From Mycobacterium persicum (GTDB lineage Bacteria; Actinomycetota; Actinomycetes; Mycobacteriales; Mycobacteriaceae), in assembly GCF_002086675.1 (NCBI RefSeq), contig NZ_MVIF01000012.1, forward strand, positions 25,175 through 89,174: 64,000 bases of DNA. Reading direction: 5' to 3'. Position numbers and translations under genes: made by a program. Below, piece by piece: positions 8,795 to 19,435 of the stretch. How positions within the stretch are numbered: position 1 is the first letter of the stretch; every line of letters begins with the position of its first letter. The notes under the pieces were generated by a model. It ran no database searches. It was not told where the DNA came from and saw only the letters and a list, made by a program, of their open reading frames with translations.

Positions 8795-9117
8795 CACGGG
8801 GCCATAATGCCGCCCCGACAGGGTTTTTCCCGGCGAGCCACGCCGCATCGGTAGCCCAATCGTGACGCCGGGCCGCGGCCGCGTGGATTCCAGGGCTCCG
8901 CACGCGGCAAATGCACACTCTTGCACCACCGGTCGCTCGGATTGGGGAGGTTTTCGCCCTTGGCCGGCGGTCGTGTGGCCTCAATCATGGACAGCACGCG
9001 GTAGGGCATCGGAGCTGACCAGGGCAGCTCACGGCCGGCTCAACGTCAGCGACCCGCGCGCGGCCATCGTCGTTGGCGAGCTCGGCCGTTGGCCTTGGTA
9101 TTAGAAAGAGGACCCGG
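8795..9117. other. Intergenic region between divergent genes
   Basis: About 320 bp separates the Tat esterase and the SsuD-like gene, which are divergently transcribed. Only the ribosome binding site of the latter (AGAAAGAGGA at about 9103-9112) stands out. No convincing sigma factor boxes, hairpin or small ORF were recognised. Confidence 0.5.
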
Positions 9118-10260
9118 ATGAGCCTGGCTTTTCATTGGTTTCTGCCGACGTACGGCGATTCACGCAATCTGGTTGCGGGTGGGCACGGTACCGCGATGCG
9201 TGGCGACCGGCCCGCGACGCTGAAGTATCTGCACCAGATCTGCGCGGCCGCCGAAACCAACGGTTTCGAGGCGGTGCTCACCCCCACCGGGTTGTGGTGC
9301 GAGGACGCCTGGCTGACGACGGCGATGCTGGTCGAGCGCACCGAGACGCTGAAGTTTCTGGTCGCCTTGCGTCCCGGCCTGACCAGTCCCACCCTGGCCG
9401 CCCAGATGGCTGGCACCTTCCAACGCCAGTCCGGCGGCCGGCTGCTGCTCAACGTCGTCACCGGCGGCGAACCGCACGAGCAGCGCGCCTACGGGGACTT
9501 CTTGGACAAACAGTCGCGGTATGCCCGCACCGCCGAGTTCCTGCACGTGGTGCGACAACTGTGGAGTTCGAGTGAGCCGGTGACCTTCACCGGCGACCAC
9601 ATCGGTGTCGAAGGAGCGGCGCTGAACAACCGGCCCGACCCGGTTCCCGCGGTGTTCTTCGGCGGATCATCGGGCCCCGCCGGGCCGGTAGCGGCGAAGT
9701 ATTCCGATGTGTACCTCACCTGGGGCGAGCCGGTGGCGGCGGTCGGGCAGAAGCTGGACTGGGTCGGCGGGCTGGCGGCCGAGCACGGCCGAACTCTGCG
9801 GTACGGCTTACGGATTCACGTGATCAGCCGGGACACCTCCGCGCAGGCCTGGGCCGAGGCCGATCGGCTGCTCGAAGGTATCGACCCGGCGGATGTCGCC
9901 AGGATGCAGGCCAACCTGGCGCGCAGCGAGTCGGAGGGACAGCGCCGCATGGTCGAGCTGCGCGGCGGCAGCAACGACCGACTGGTGATCGCGCCCAACC
10001 TGTGGGCCGGGGTCGGCCTGGTGCGCGGTGGGGCGGGCACCGCGCTGGTCGGATCCCACGACGAGGTCGCCGACCGGCTGGCCGAGTATGCGCAGTTGGG
10101 CATCACCCACTTCGTCCTGTCGGGATATCCGCACCTGGAAGAGGCCTACTGGTTCGGTGACGGCGTGCTGCCGCTGCTCGAGCGCAGGGGTCTGTGGGCG
10201 CGGCCCAACGGTCAGTCGCCACCGGCCCCGGTGCCGTTGGCGGTTGTCTCGGCGCATTAG
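9118..10260 (+). CDS. ssuD: FMNH2-dependent alkanesulfonate monooxygenase-like protein
   Basis: A 380-aa luciferase-like TIM barrel, the same length as E. coli SsuD, which uses reduced FMN and O2 to release sulfite from alkanesulfonates. SsuD-type blocks are present: the start FHWFLPTYGDSR, RPG in FLVALRPGLTSPTLAAQMA, NVVTGGEP and the terminal SGYPHLEEAYWFGDGVLPLL. The ATG at 9118 is preceded by AGAAAGAGGA. There is no adjacent sulfonate ABC transporter (ssuABC) or flavin reductase. The natural substrate is not shown by the sequence; a related flavin-dependent desulfonation is the best guess. Confidence 0.88.
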   Translation: MSLAFHWFLPTYGDSRNLVAGGHGTAMRGDRPATLKYLHQICAAAETNGFEAVLTPTGLWCEDAWLTTAMLVERTETLKFLVALRPGLTSPTLAAQMAGTFQRQSGGRLLLNVVTGGEPHEQRAYGDFLDKQSRYARTAEFLHVVRQLWSSSEPVTFTGDHIGVEGAALNNRPDPVPAVFFGGSSGPAGPVAAKYSDVYLTWGEPVAAVGQKLDWVGGLAAEHGRTLRYGLRIHVISRDTSAQAWAEADRLLEGIDPADVARMQANLARSESEGQRRMVELRGGSNDRLVIAPNLWAGVGLVRGGAGTALVGSHDEVADRLAEYAQLGITHFVLSGYPHLEEAYWFGDGVLPLLERRGLWARPNGQSPPAPVPLAVVSAH

Positions 10261-10346
10261 CCCGTCACCGATTACCTTGCCCGCCAGGATATTTAGCGGG
10301 CCAGCCGGCACGCGGGCAGCGCGCTGACCCGCGACCGCGCCACCTT

Positions 10347-10416
10347 GTTGTAGACGATTGCGTTCCTTACGCAGCTCGGCTATGGTGGGAACTTAGTGAA
10401 CGCAATCGTATACAAC
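10347..10416. promoter_or_regulatory. Large inverted-repeat operator flanking a putative promoter
   Basis: Two 19-bp arms, GTTGTAGACGATTGCGTTC at 10347-10365 and GAACGCAATCGTATACAAC at 10398-10416, are reverse complements at 18 of 19 positions and are 32 bp apart. Between and overlapping them lies a promoter-like pair: TTGCGT (10359-10364) and TATGGT (10381-10386) with 16-bp spacing. A further GAACGCA/TGCGTTC dyad lies between 10398 and about 10429. The structure sits 40 bp before the start of the methyltransferase gene and looks like a double-bound repressor or activator site. No regulator gene is adjacent. Confidence 0.7.
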
Positions 10417-10456
10417 GTGGAGTGCGTTCCCCCATCGACAAGGAAGCGAGAATCCC

Positions 10457-11200
10457 ATGACAACCGAGGTGAACGTTGCCGGTTTCGAGCCGTTGTACGG
10501 CGATCCGGAACTGACCGACGGCTTGATCCCGTGGGACATCGGCGGCCCGCCGCCGGTCATCGAGCAGCTGGTCGCCTTTGGCGGCATCCGCGGCGAGGTC
10601 CTCGACCCGGGCACGGGTCCCGGCTACCATGCGATTCACTATGCGTCCCAAGGGTTTTCGGTGACCGGGATTGACGGGTCAGCTTCGGCCATCGAGCGGG
10701 CCAGGCGCAACGCGGAACACGCGGGCGTCACAGTCGACTTCCGGGTGGCCGATGCCACCCGCCTGGACGGTTTCGAGCGCCGGTTCGACACCGTGGTGGA
10801 CAGCGCCTTCTATCACGTCTTCTTAGGCGACGAAGCCACCCAGACGCGCTACGCGCAGGCGCTGCACCGGGCCACCAAACCCGGAGCACGGCTCTACATG
10901 TTCGAGTTCAGCCCGCACAACGTCAACGGCATCCAGTGGGCCGGCATACCGGCGGACAACTTCGACCGGGTGCTCGGCGCAGGCGGATGGCGGGTGGATT
11001 ACCTGGGCGCCACCAGCTACCAGGCGCGCTTCCTGCCGCAGACCTTCGACGCGATGACCAAAGTGGTCTCGGAGAGTCAGGACGAGATGCTCGCGCGCAT
11101 GCGACCGCTCATGCGGCAGCTGAACGTGCTGCAGCCGCTGCTGCAGGACCACCGGGTACACCTTCCGGTGTGGGCCGTGGTGGCCACCCGCCTGGACTGA
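10457..11200 (+). CDS. Class I SAM-dependent methyltransferase, intact
   Basis: A 247-aa cytosolic methyltransferase. Motif I is DPGTGPGYHAIHYASQG (residues ~52-68), followed by an acidic ribose-binding residue in GIDGSASAIERAR and the DTVVDSAFYHVF motif. GGAAGCGAG lies upstream of the ATG. In H37Rv the corresponding Rv0520 and Rv0521 are annotated as short methyltransferase fragments (from memory); here the reading frame is continuous. The substrate is unknown. Expression is probably controlled through the inverted-repeat operator just upstream. Confidence 0.85.
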   Translation: MTTEVNVAGFEPLYGDPELTDGLIPWDIGGPPPVIEQLVAFGGIRGEVLDPGTGPGYHAIHYASQGFSVTGIDGSASAIERARRNAEHAGVTVDFRVADATRLDGFERRFDTVVDSAFYHVFLGDEATQTRYAQALHRATKPGARLYMFEFSPHNVNGIQWAGIPADNFDRVLGAGGWRVDYLGATSYQARFLPQTFDAMTKVVSESQDEMLARMRPLMRQLNVLQPLLQDHRVHLPVWAVVATRLD

Positions 11201-11317
11201 GGCGGCCACGTTGGTCGCCAAACCCTCATGAGCCCAACGGCTTTCGTGTCGCCGCCGGCCACGACAAGATGCGCCGACGGCCGCTGCGCGACCGGCGTGT
11301 GACCGGCGACCACACGA

Positions 11318-11337
11318 TTAGGGACCAACGCCTCCTG
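11318..11337 (+). promoter_or_regulatory. DosR-like box upstream of usp-ctpF
   Basis: The 20-mer TTAGGGACCAACGCCTCCTG resembles the mycobacterial dormancy-regulator (DosR) palindrome: the left half GGGACCAACG fits well, the right half is weaker. It lies 48 bp upstream of the GTG of the universal stress protein gene. The gene pair downstream (USP and CtpF-like ATPase) is a known DosR-regulon pair in M. tuberculosis (Rv1996-Rv1997), which supports the reading. Confidence 0.55.
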
Positions 11338-11385
11338 ACACCGGCGCCGACGTTTGCCTAACGTCCATGGTGAGGAGGTGCACCG

Positions 11386-12264
11386 GTGCCGGTGGATGCA
11401 ATTGTGGGATACGACGGTTCGCCGGGGGCGAGTGCCGCGATAGCTGCCGGTGCGTTGTTGTTTCCCGGGGCGCACGGGTGGATTACCTATCTGTGGGTTC
11501 CGCCGTTCGCGAGTGACAAGGTGCGCCGGCGGCTGCGCCCCATGGCTCGTGACGCGAACGAGCTGGCCGAAATGGTCGAGCGCGAGGGTGAGTGCGAGGC
11601 CCAGCGAATCGTCGGGATGGGGGTGACGCTGGCGCGCGCCGCCGGGTGGCATGCCGAGCCGCTGCTGAAGCGGACCTGGGGTCCGGAGGGGCTGCGAATA
11701 GCGCAAGCGGTCGACGATGTGCAGGCGGACCTGGTGGTTGTCGGGGCCCGCGGGCTCGGAGGGACCCAAGCGGTGCTGGGCAGCGTGTCCGACATGGTGC
11801 TGCATTACTGCCCCAAGCCGGTGGTCGTGGTGCCGCATCCGATGCTGTCAGCCGAGTACGAAGCGCTGGCCAACGGGCCGATCCTCGTCGGCTGGGACGG
11901 GTCGAGCGGCGCCGCTACGGCGTTGGCGACGGCCCAGCGGCTGTGCCCGCAGCGAGATGTGTTGCTGATATCAGTCGGCGATGGCCCAGCGCCCGCACCG
12001 CCGGTCGATTCCTCGGGAGCGGCAGCCGCAGACGTTCTCCGGTTGACCGTCAACCGAGGTCACGGTCTCCGCGCTCGTGCCGTCTCGGAAGCACTGGTGG
12101 CGGCCGCCGACGACCACGATGCGGCTCTGGTGGTGGTCGGCTCCCGGGGACGTTCCGGCGCGCGAGACGTGGTGCTGGGCAGCGTAGCCGTGGGAACCGT
12201 GCACCACTCCCATCGACCGGTGATGGTCGTCCCGGGCGGGTGGGAGGTCGTCGCCGGATCATGA
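11386..12264 (+). CDS. Tandem-domain universal stress protein
   Basis: A 292-aa protein made of two USP domains (about residues 1-150 and 160-292). The first opens with IVGYDGSPGA; each closes with a nucleotide-binding loop, GARGLGGTQAVLGSVSD and GSRGRSGARDVVLGSVA. Mycobacterial proteins of this type bind ATP and accumulate in hypoxia. The GTG at 11386 follows GTGAGGAGGTG, a strong ribosome binding site. The next gene, 92 bp downstream, is a CtpF-like P-type ATPase, the same pairing as Rv1996-Rv1997. Likely induced through the DosR-like box upstream. Confidence 0.92.
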   Translation: MPVDAIVGYDGSPGASAAIAAGALLFPGAHGWITYLWVPPFASDKVRRRLRPMARDANELAEMVEREGECEAQRIVGMGVTLARAAGWHAEPLLKRTWGPEGLRIAQAVDDVQADLVVVGARGLGGTQAVLGSVSDMVLHYCPKPVVVVPHPMLSAEYEALANGPILVGWDGSSGAATALATAQRLCPQRDVLLISVGDGPAPAPPVDSSGAAAADVLRLTVNRGHGLRARAVSEALVAAADDHDAALVVVGSRGRSGARDVVLGSVAVGTVHHSHRPVMVVPGGWEVVAGS

Positions 12265-12320
12265 TCGGCCGGCCCGGGCCGCGCGGTTCGCCGGCCCCCG
12301 TCGGCAATGTGAAAAGGGTC

Positions 12321-12350
12321 GCAAGGGGTCGCAAGGGGTCGCAAGGGGTG
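12321..12350 (+). repeat. Three tandem decamers GCAAGGGGTC carrying the ribosome binding site
   Basis: Three contiguous copies of GCAAGGGGTC (the last ends in G instead of C), preceded by a partial AAAAGGGTC. The last copy supplies AAGGGG about 8 bp upstream of the GTG start at 12357, so copy number could alter leader length and the choice of Shine-Dalgarno site for the ATPase gene. Confidence 0.85.
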
Positions 12351-12356
12351 AAGTGA

Positions 12357-15062
<2,706 letters not shown>

Positions 15063-15132
15063 GAACACGATCGCTCCCGGGGTGCCGTGCCAACTGGCGG
15101 TGGTCGCTGGCAACTACTGCTAGCGTCCGGTA

Positions 15133-16560
15133 ATGCGGCGGATGCAGAACCGAGCGCATCACCTGGCTCGCACGGATATCGAGTGCGGGCCGGCCCGTCC
15201 GGATTCGAGTACGACTTCCCAACTGCGCCAAGCACTGTCGCAGCGTCAGCTCAACATGATCGCTATCGGCGGGGTGATCGGCGCCGGCTTGTTCGTCGGC
15301 TCCGGGGTGGTGATCCAGGCGACCGGGCCCGCGGCGTTCCTGACCTACGCCATGTGCGGGGTGCTGATCGTGCTGGTGATGCGAATGCTCGGGGAGATGG
15401 CCACCGCGAACCCGTCGACCGGGTCGTTCGCCGACTACGCGGACACCGCCCTGGGGAGCTGGGCCGGGTTTTCCGTGGGCTGGCTGTATTGGTACTTCTG
15501 GGTGATCGTCGTCGGTTTCGAGGCGGTGGCCGGCGGCAAAGTCCTCAACTACTGGTTTCCCGCGCCACTGTGGCTGTTGTCGCTATGCCTGATGGTGCTG
15601 ATGACCGCGACCAACCTGGTCTCGGTGTCGTCCTTCGGCGAGTTCGAATTCTGGTTCGCCGGAATCAAAGTCGCGACCATCGTGATCTTTCTCGGGGTCG
15701 GCGCCGCGTTCGTGCTCGGCTTCCTGCCGGGGCACGCCATGAATTTCACCAACCTCAGCGCGCATGGCGGGTTTTTCCCCAAGGGTGTCGGCGCCGTATT
15801 CGCGGCCATCGTGGTGGTGATCTTCTCCATGGTCGGCGCCGAGGTCGTCACCATCGCCGCCGCCGAAAGCCGGGATCCGCAGCATGCGATACAGCGCGCC
15901 ACCAACTCGGTGGTGGCGCGGATCGCGATCTTCTTCGTCGGCTCGGTTTTCCTGGTGGTCGTCATCTTGCCTTGGGACTCAGTGGAACTCGGCACCTCGC
16001 CGTACGTCGCGGCGCTCAAGCACCTCGGTCTTCCGGGCGCGGACCGGATCATGAATGCGGTGGTGCTTACCGCGGTGTTGTCCTGCCTCAACTCCGGCCT
16101 GTATACCGCGTCGCGGATGTTGTTCGTGCTTGCCGACCGGCGCGAGGCGCCGGCACTTCTGGTCAGGGTCAGCCGGCGCGGCGTACCGCACATCGCCATT
16201 CTGTGTTCGTCGGCGGTGGGGTTCGGTTGTGTCGTCATGGCGTGGCTCGCGCCCGGCACGGTGTTCCTCTTCCTGCTCAACTCCTCAGGTGCGGTGATCT
16301 TGTTTGTCTACCTGCTCGTCGCGGTGTCCCAAATTGTGCTGCGCCGCCGCACACCCGCCGAGAAGCTGAGGGTGAAGATGTGGTTCTTCCCGGCGCTGTC
16401 GATTCTCACGGTCGCCGGAATCATCGCCGTACTGGTGCAAATGGCGTTCGACCGCACCGCGCGCACCGAGCTGTGGCTCAGCCTGCTGTCCTGGTTGGTG
16501 GTGGTCGCGGTGCACTTCGTCGCCAGAGTGGCGACGCGCAGACCCTTGCGCCGCATGTGA
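15133..16560 (+). CDS. gabP: APC-family amino acid permease, GabP-like (Rv0522-like)
   Basis: A 475-aa, twelve-helix permease of the amino acid-polyamine-organocation family. The first helix carries NMIAIGGVIGAGLFVGSG, the substrate-binding unwound helix of AAT-type permeases; TASRMLFVLADR (helix 8 region) is also typical. Rv0522 of M. tuberculosis is annotated GabP (4-aminobutyrate) and lies at the same position. An N-terminal extension of about 35 polar residues precedes the core; ATG 15142 is an alternative start. It heads a run of five same-strand genes with 11-bp or smaller spacing, so it may import a substrate for the downstream enzymes. Confidence 0.88.
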   Translation: MRRMQNRAHHLARTDIECGPARPDSSTTSQLRQALSQRQLNMIAIGGVIGAGLFVGSGVVIQATGPAAFLTYAMCGVLIVLVMRMLGEMATANPSTGSFADYADTALGSWAGFSVGWLYWYFWVIVVGFEAVAGGKVLNYWFPAPLWLLSLCLMVLMTATNLVSVSSFGEFEFWFAGIKVATIVIFLGVGAAFVLGFLPGHAMNFTNLSAHGGFFPKGVGAVFAAIVVVIFSMVGAEVVTIAAAESRDPQHAIQRATNSVVARIAIFFVGSVFLVVVILPWDSVELGTSPYVAALKHLGLPGADRIMNAVVLTAVLSCLNSGLYTASRMLFVLADRREAPALLVRVSRRGVPHIAILCSSAVGFGCVVMAWLAPGTVFLFLLNSSGAVILFVYLLVAVSQIVLRRRTPAEKLRVKMWFFPALSILTVAGIIAVLVQMAFDRTARTELWLSLLSWLVVVAVHFVARVATRRPLRRM

Positions 16561-16571
16561 TACTGCAACGC

Positions 16572-17480
16572 ATGAGGTCGGCCGGGGTGCGTCGCGGAAC
16601 GGAACTGTTGTTTTCACCCGGGGCGCCGCCGGAGACCGGTGGCCTGATAGCTCTGGCCGGTCTGCGGCTGCTGGCCGGGTTGATCTGGCTCTACAACGTG
16701 GTCTGGAAACTGCCACCGGATTTTGGCCAGCGCAGCAACAGCGGTTTGTACCACTTCACCCATCTGGCGATCGAACATCCGGTGTTCGCACCGTTCAGTT
16801 GGGCCGTCGAACACCTGGTGCTGCCGTACTTCACCGCCTTCGGTTGGGCGGTGCTGGTCGCCGAGTCCGCACTCGCGGTATTGCTGCTGACCGGGACGGC
16901 GGTGCGGCTGGCCGCCCTGATCGGCATCGGACAGTCACTGGCCATCGGCCTCTCGGTCGCCGAGTCGCCCGGGGAATGGCCGTGGGCGTACGCGATGCTG
17001 CTCGGCATCCACGTCGTCTTGCTCTTCGTGACGTCGGCCCGGTACGCCGCCGTCGACGCGGTGCGCGCCGCGACCACGCCATCAGCGGTCAGTTTGAGAG
17101 CGCAGCGGTTGCTGGCTGGTTGGGCAACCGTGCTGCTACTGATCGGGCTGATCGCCGTGTGGCGCGGTCTTGCCGGCAGTTGGCCCGCCTACGTCGGCAT
17201 CCGACCATTGGAATTCTCGCTCGGCCAATACAACCTGCGTGGAGCCGTGGTACTGATCGCGGTCGCATTGGCGATGCTGGCAGCGGCCAGGGTCGGCCAG
17301 CGCTTGATCGCGATCGCGGCCGCCGCGGTGGCAGCGCTGGCCGCGGCCTCGATCTACGTCCAAGTAGCCGGGAATTCGGTGTGGCTCGGTGGAACCAACA
17401 CCACCGCAGTAATTTTTGTCTGTGCGGCGGTGGTGAGTCTGGCAACCGGGCCGAGAATCGGCCGGACGAAAGGGGCGTGA
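16572..17480 (+). CDS. DoxX/DoxD-like multi-spanning membrane protein
   Basis: A 302-aa membrane protein starting 11 bp after the permease stop. Residues ~25-160 resemble the DoxD domain (small subunit of thiosulfate:quinone oxidoreductase and related DoxX proteins): LRLLAGLIWLYNVVWKLPPD, a four-helix bundle, and GEWPWAYAML. A second half (~180-300) adds about four more helices without a recognised domain. DoxX-type proteins couple to thiol or sulfur redox chemistry at the membrane, but no catalytic residue is known. Its stop overlaps the next ATG (TGATG), which implies a functional link with the flavoprotein that follows. Confidence 0.75.
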   Translation: MRSAGVRRGTELLFSPGAPPETGGLIALAGLRLLAGLIWLYNVVWKLPPDFGQRSNSGLYHFTHLAIEHPVFAPFSWAVEHLVLPYFTAFGWAVLVAESALAVLLLTGTAVRLAALIGIGQSLAIGLSVAESPGEWPWAYAMLLGIHVVLLFVTSARYAAVDAVRAATTPSAVSLRAQRLLAGWATVLLLIGLIAVWRGLAGSWPAYVGIRPLEFSLGQYNLRGAVVLIAVALAMLAAARVGQRLIAIAAAAVAALAAASIYVQVAGNSVWLGGTNTTAVIFVCAAVVSLATGPRIGRTKGA

Positions 17481-18601
17481 TGACCGCGTCGGGCGTTGTG
17501 CCGCAAGTCGTTGCCGTCGCCGCAGCACACGCCGATCGAGTGGACGCCGACTGTTCCTTTCCGGTGGAGTCGGTGGATGCCCTGCGGGCCAGCGGACTCC
17601 TCGGTCTGGTGCTACCGGCCGATGTCGGTGGAATGGCCGCCAGCCCAAAGGAATTCACCCAGGTAGTGGCGCAGCTGTCGGCCGCCTGCGGATCGACCGC
17701 CATGATCTATCTGATGCATGTGGCGGCGGCCGTCGCGGTCGCCGCAGCGCCCCCGCCGGGCCTGCCGGATCTGTTGGCGGACATGGCTTCCGGGAAAATA
17801 CTGGGCACGTTGGCGTTCAGCGAGAAGGGTTCTCGGTCGCACTTCTGGGCGCCGGTGTCCACCTCGACCGCCGACGGGGACGACGTCGTCGTGCGGGCCG
17901 ACAAAAGCTGGGTGACATCGGCGGGGTTCGCCGACGTCTACGTCGTCTCCACCGGTTCGGTCAGCGGCGTCGCCGGAGACGTCGATCTCTACGCTGTTCC
18001 GGCGGACACCTCGGGCCTGCGGGTGACCGGGACCTTCACCGGGATGGGTTTGCGCGGCAATGCCTCGGCGCCGATGTCGGTGGACATTCGCGTGCCCGCC
18101 TCCTATGGCGTGGGCCCGCCGGGCGGCGGGTTCGGCATGATGATGCAAACAGTGTTGCCGTGGTTCAACCTCGGAAATGCGGCCGTGTCACTGGGTTTGG
18201 CAACCGCCGCTACCAGCGCCGCGGTCAGGCACGTCAGCAGCGCCCGGCTGGAACACCTCGGCGGGAGTCTGGCCGAGCTGCCGACGATCCGCGCCCAGAT
18301 CGCCCGGATGGGCACCGGGCTGGCGGCGCAGGAGGCGTATCTGGCGCAGGTGGCCGATCGGGTGAGTTCTCCCGACGACACCACACTGACGCATGTGCTG
18401 GGAGTCAAAGCGTCGGTCAACGACGCCGCGCTGACCATCACCGAGTCGGCGATGCGGGTGTGTGGCGGTGCGGCGTTCTCCAAGCATCTGCCCATCGAAC
18501 GGGCGTTCCGCGACGCTCGGGCCGGGGCGGTGATGGCACCGACCGCCGACGCACTGTACGACTTCTACGGCCGGGCCGTCACCGGGCTGCCGCTGTTCTA
18601 G
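17480..18601 (+). CDS. Acyl-CoA dehydrogenase-fold flavoprotein, probably not a dehydrogenase
   Basis: A 373-aa protein with the three-part acyl-CoA dehydrogenase layout: N-terminal helices, a middle beta domain (GTLAFSEKGSRSHFWAPV, KSWVTSAGFADVYVV, GMGLRGNASAPM) and C-terminal helices (RVCGGAAFSKHLPIERAFRD). In dehydrogenases the last block continues to an IYEGT-like segment with the catalytic glutamate; here it reads AGAVMAPTADALYDFYG, with no glutamate. That fits the flavin monooxygenase-type branch (DszC/SfnB-like) or another non-dehydrogenase role. It overlaps the upstream DoxD-like gene by 1 bp, and the PhnD-like gene begins 9 bp downstream. The substrate is unknown. Confidence 0.8.
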   Translation: MTASGVVPQVVAVAAAHADRVDADCSFPVESVDALRASGLLGLVLPADVGGMAASPKEFTQVVAQLSAACGSTAMIYLMHVAAAVAVAAAPPPGLPDLLADMASGKILGTLAFSEKGSRSHFWAPVSTSTADGDDVVVRADKSWVTSAGFADVYVVSTGSVSGVAGDVDLYAVPADTSGLRVTGTFTGMGLRGNASAPMSVDIRVPASYGVGPPGGGFGMMMQTVLPWFNLGNAAVSLGLATAATSAAVRHVSSARLEHLGGSLAELPTIRAQIARMGTGLAAQEAYLAQVADRVSSPDDTTLTHVLGVKASVNDAALTITESAMRVCGGAAFSKHLPIERAFRDARAGAVMAPTADALYDFYGRAVTGLPLF

Positions 18602-18610
18602 GGGAGGGAT

Positions 18611-19435
18611 ATGTCAGCCGAACCGCTGGTTGTCGGGGCTGTGGCATACACGCCGAATGTGGTCCCGATCTGGGAGGGCATCCGAAGCTACTTTCGGGAC
18701 GCCGAAAGCCCGGACACCGAGATGGATTTCGTGCTCTACTCCAACTACGGGCGGTTGGTCGACTCGCTGATCGCCGGCCACATCGACATCGCCTGGAACA
18801 CCAACCTGGCCTATGTGCGCACCGTGTTGCAAACGGGTGGGCACTGCACCGCGCTGGCGCAGCGGGACACCGACGTCGACTACACCACCGTGTTCGTGGC
18901 GCGCGCCGGCAGTGGACTGCACGGCGCGGGCGACATTGCCGGAACACGTGTTGCACTCGGGTCCGCCGACTCCGCGCATGCGGCGATCCTGCCGCTGTAT
19001 TACCTGCGTCGCGCCGGCATCGCGGAGGCGGACCTGCACGTCACCCGATTCAACACCGACATCGGCAAACACGGCGACACCGGCCGCAGCGAGCTGGACG
19101 CGGTGGACGCCGTGTTGGCCGGGGAGGCGGACGTGGCGGCAATCGGCAGCTCGACGTGGGCGGCGATGGGTGCCGCGGAGCTGATGGGGGAATCGCTGGC
19201 CGAAGTCTGGCGCACCGACGGCTACTGCCACTGCATGTTCACCGCGTTGGACACCTTGGCCGCCGAGCGGTACCAACCATGGCTGGACCGGTTGCTGGCG
19301 ATGAACTGGGATAACCCCGAGCATCGAAAGATATTGGAACTCGAGGGGTTACGACGCTGGGTGCCGCCGCACCTGGACGGATACCAGCCGTTGTTCGAAG
19401 CTGTCGAGGAGCAGGGTATCGACCCGCGATGGTGA
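18611..19435 (+). CDS. Cytosolic PhnD-fold substrate-binding-like protein with CHC motif
   Basis: A 274-aa protein with the type II periplasmic-binding fold of PhnD (phosphonate/phosphite) proteins: LVVGAVAYTPNVVPIWEGI at the N-terminus, YSNYGRLVDSLIAGHIDIAW, a GTRVALGSADSAHA segment and a conserved WVPP near the end. It starts directly with the mature fold: there is no signal peptide or lipobox, and no ABC permease or ATPase gene nearby, so it should stay in the cytosol. Residues 206-208 are Cys-His-Cys (DGYCHCMFTAL), unusual for a binding protein and suggestive of metal or sulfur chemistry. GGGGAGGGAT precedes the ATG. It overlaps the radical SAM gene by 7 bp. Not recognised as a described enzyme. 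Confidence 0.72.
   Translation: MSAEPLVVGAVAYTPNVVPIWEGIRSYFRDAESPDTEMDFVLYSNYGRLVDSLIAGHIDIAWNTNLAYVRTVLQTGGHCTALAQRDTDVDYTTVFVARAGSGLHGAGDIAGTRVALGSADSAHAAILPLYYLRRAGIAEADLHVTRFNTDIGKHGDTGRSELDAVDAVLAGEADVAAIGSSTWAAMGAAELMGESLAEVWRTDGYCHCMFTALDTLAAERYQPWLDRLLAMNWDNPEHRKILELEGLRRWVPPHLDGYQPLFEAVEEQGIDPRW

Noticed and set aside
10279..10301. Rho-independent terminator after the SsuD-like gene
   Set aside because: A 6-bp GCCCGC/GCGGGC stem exists but there is no T-run and the loop is long; too weak to call.
18611..19435. Phosphonate/phosphite ABC transporter binding protein
   Set aside because: No signal peptide or lipobox, and no permease or ATPase gene on either side; kept as a cytosolic PhnD-fold protein.
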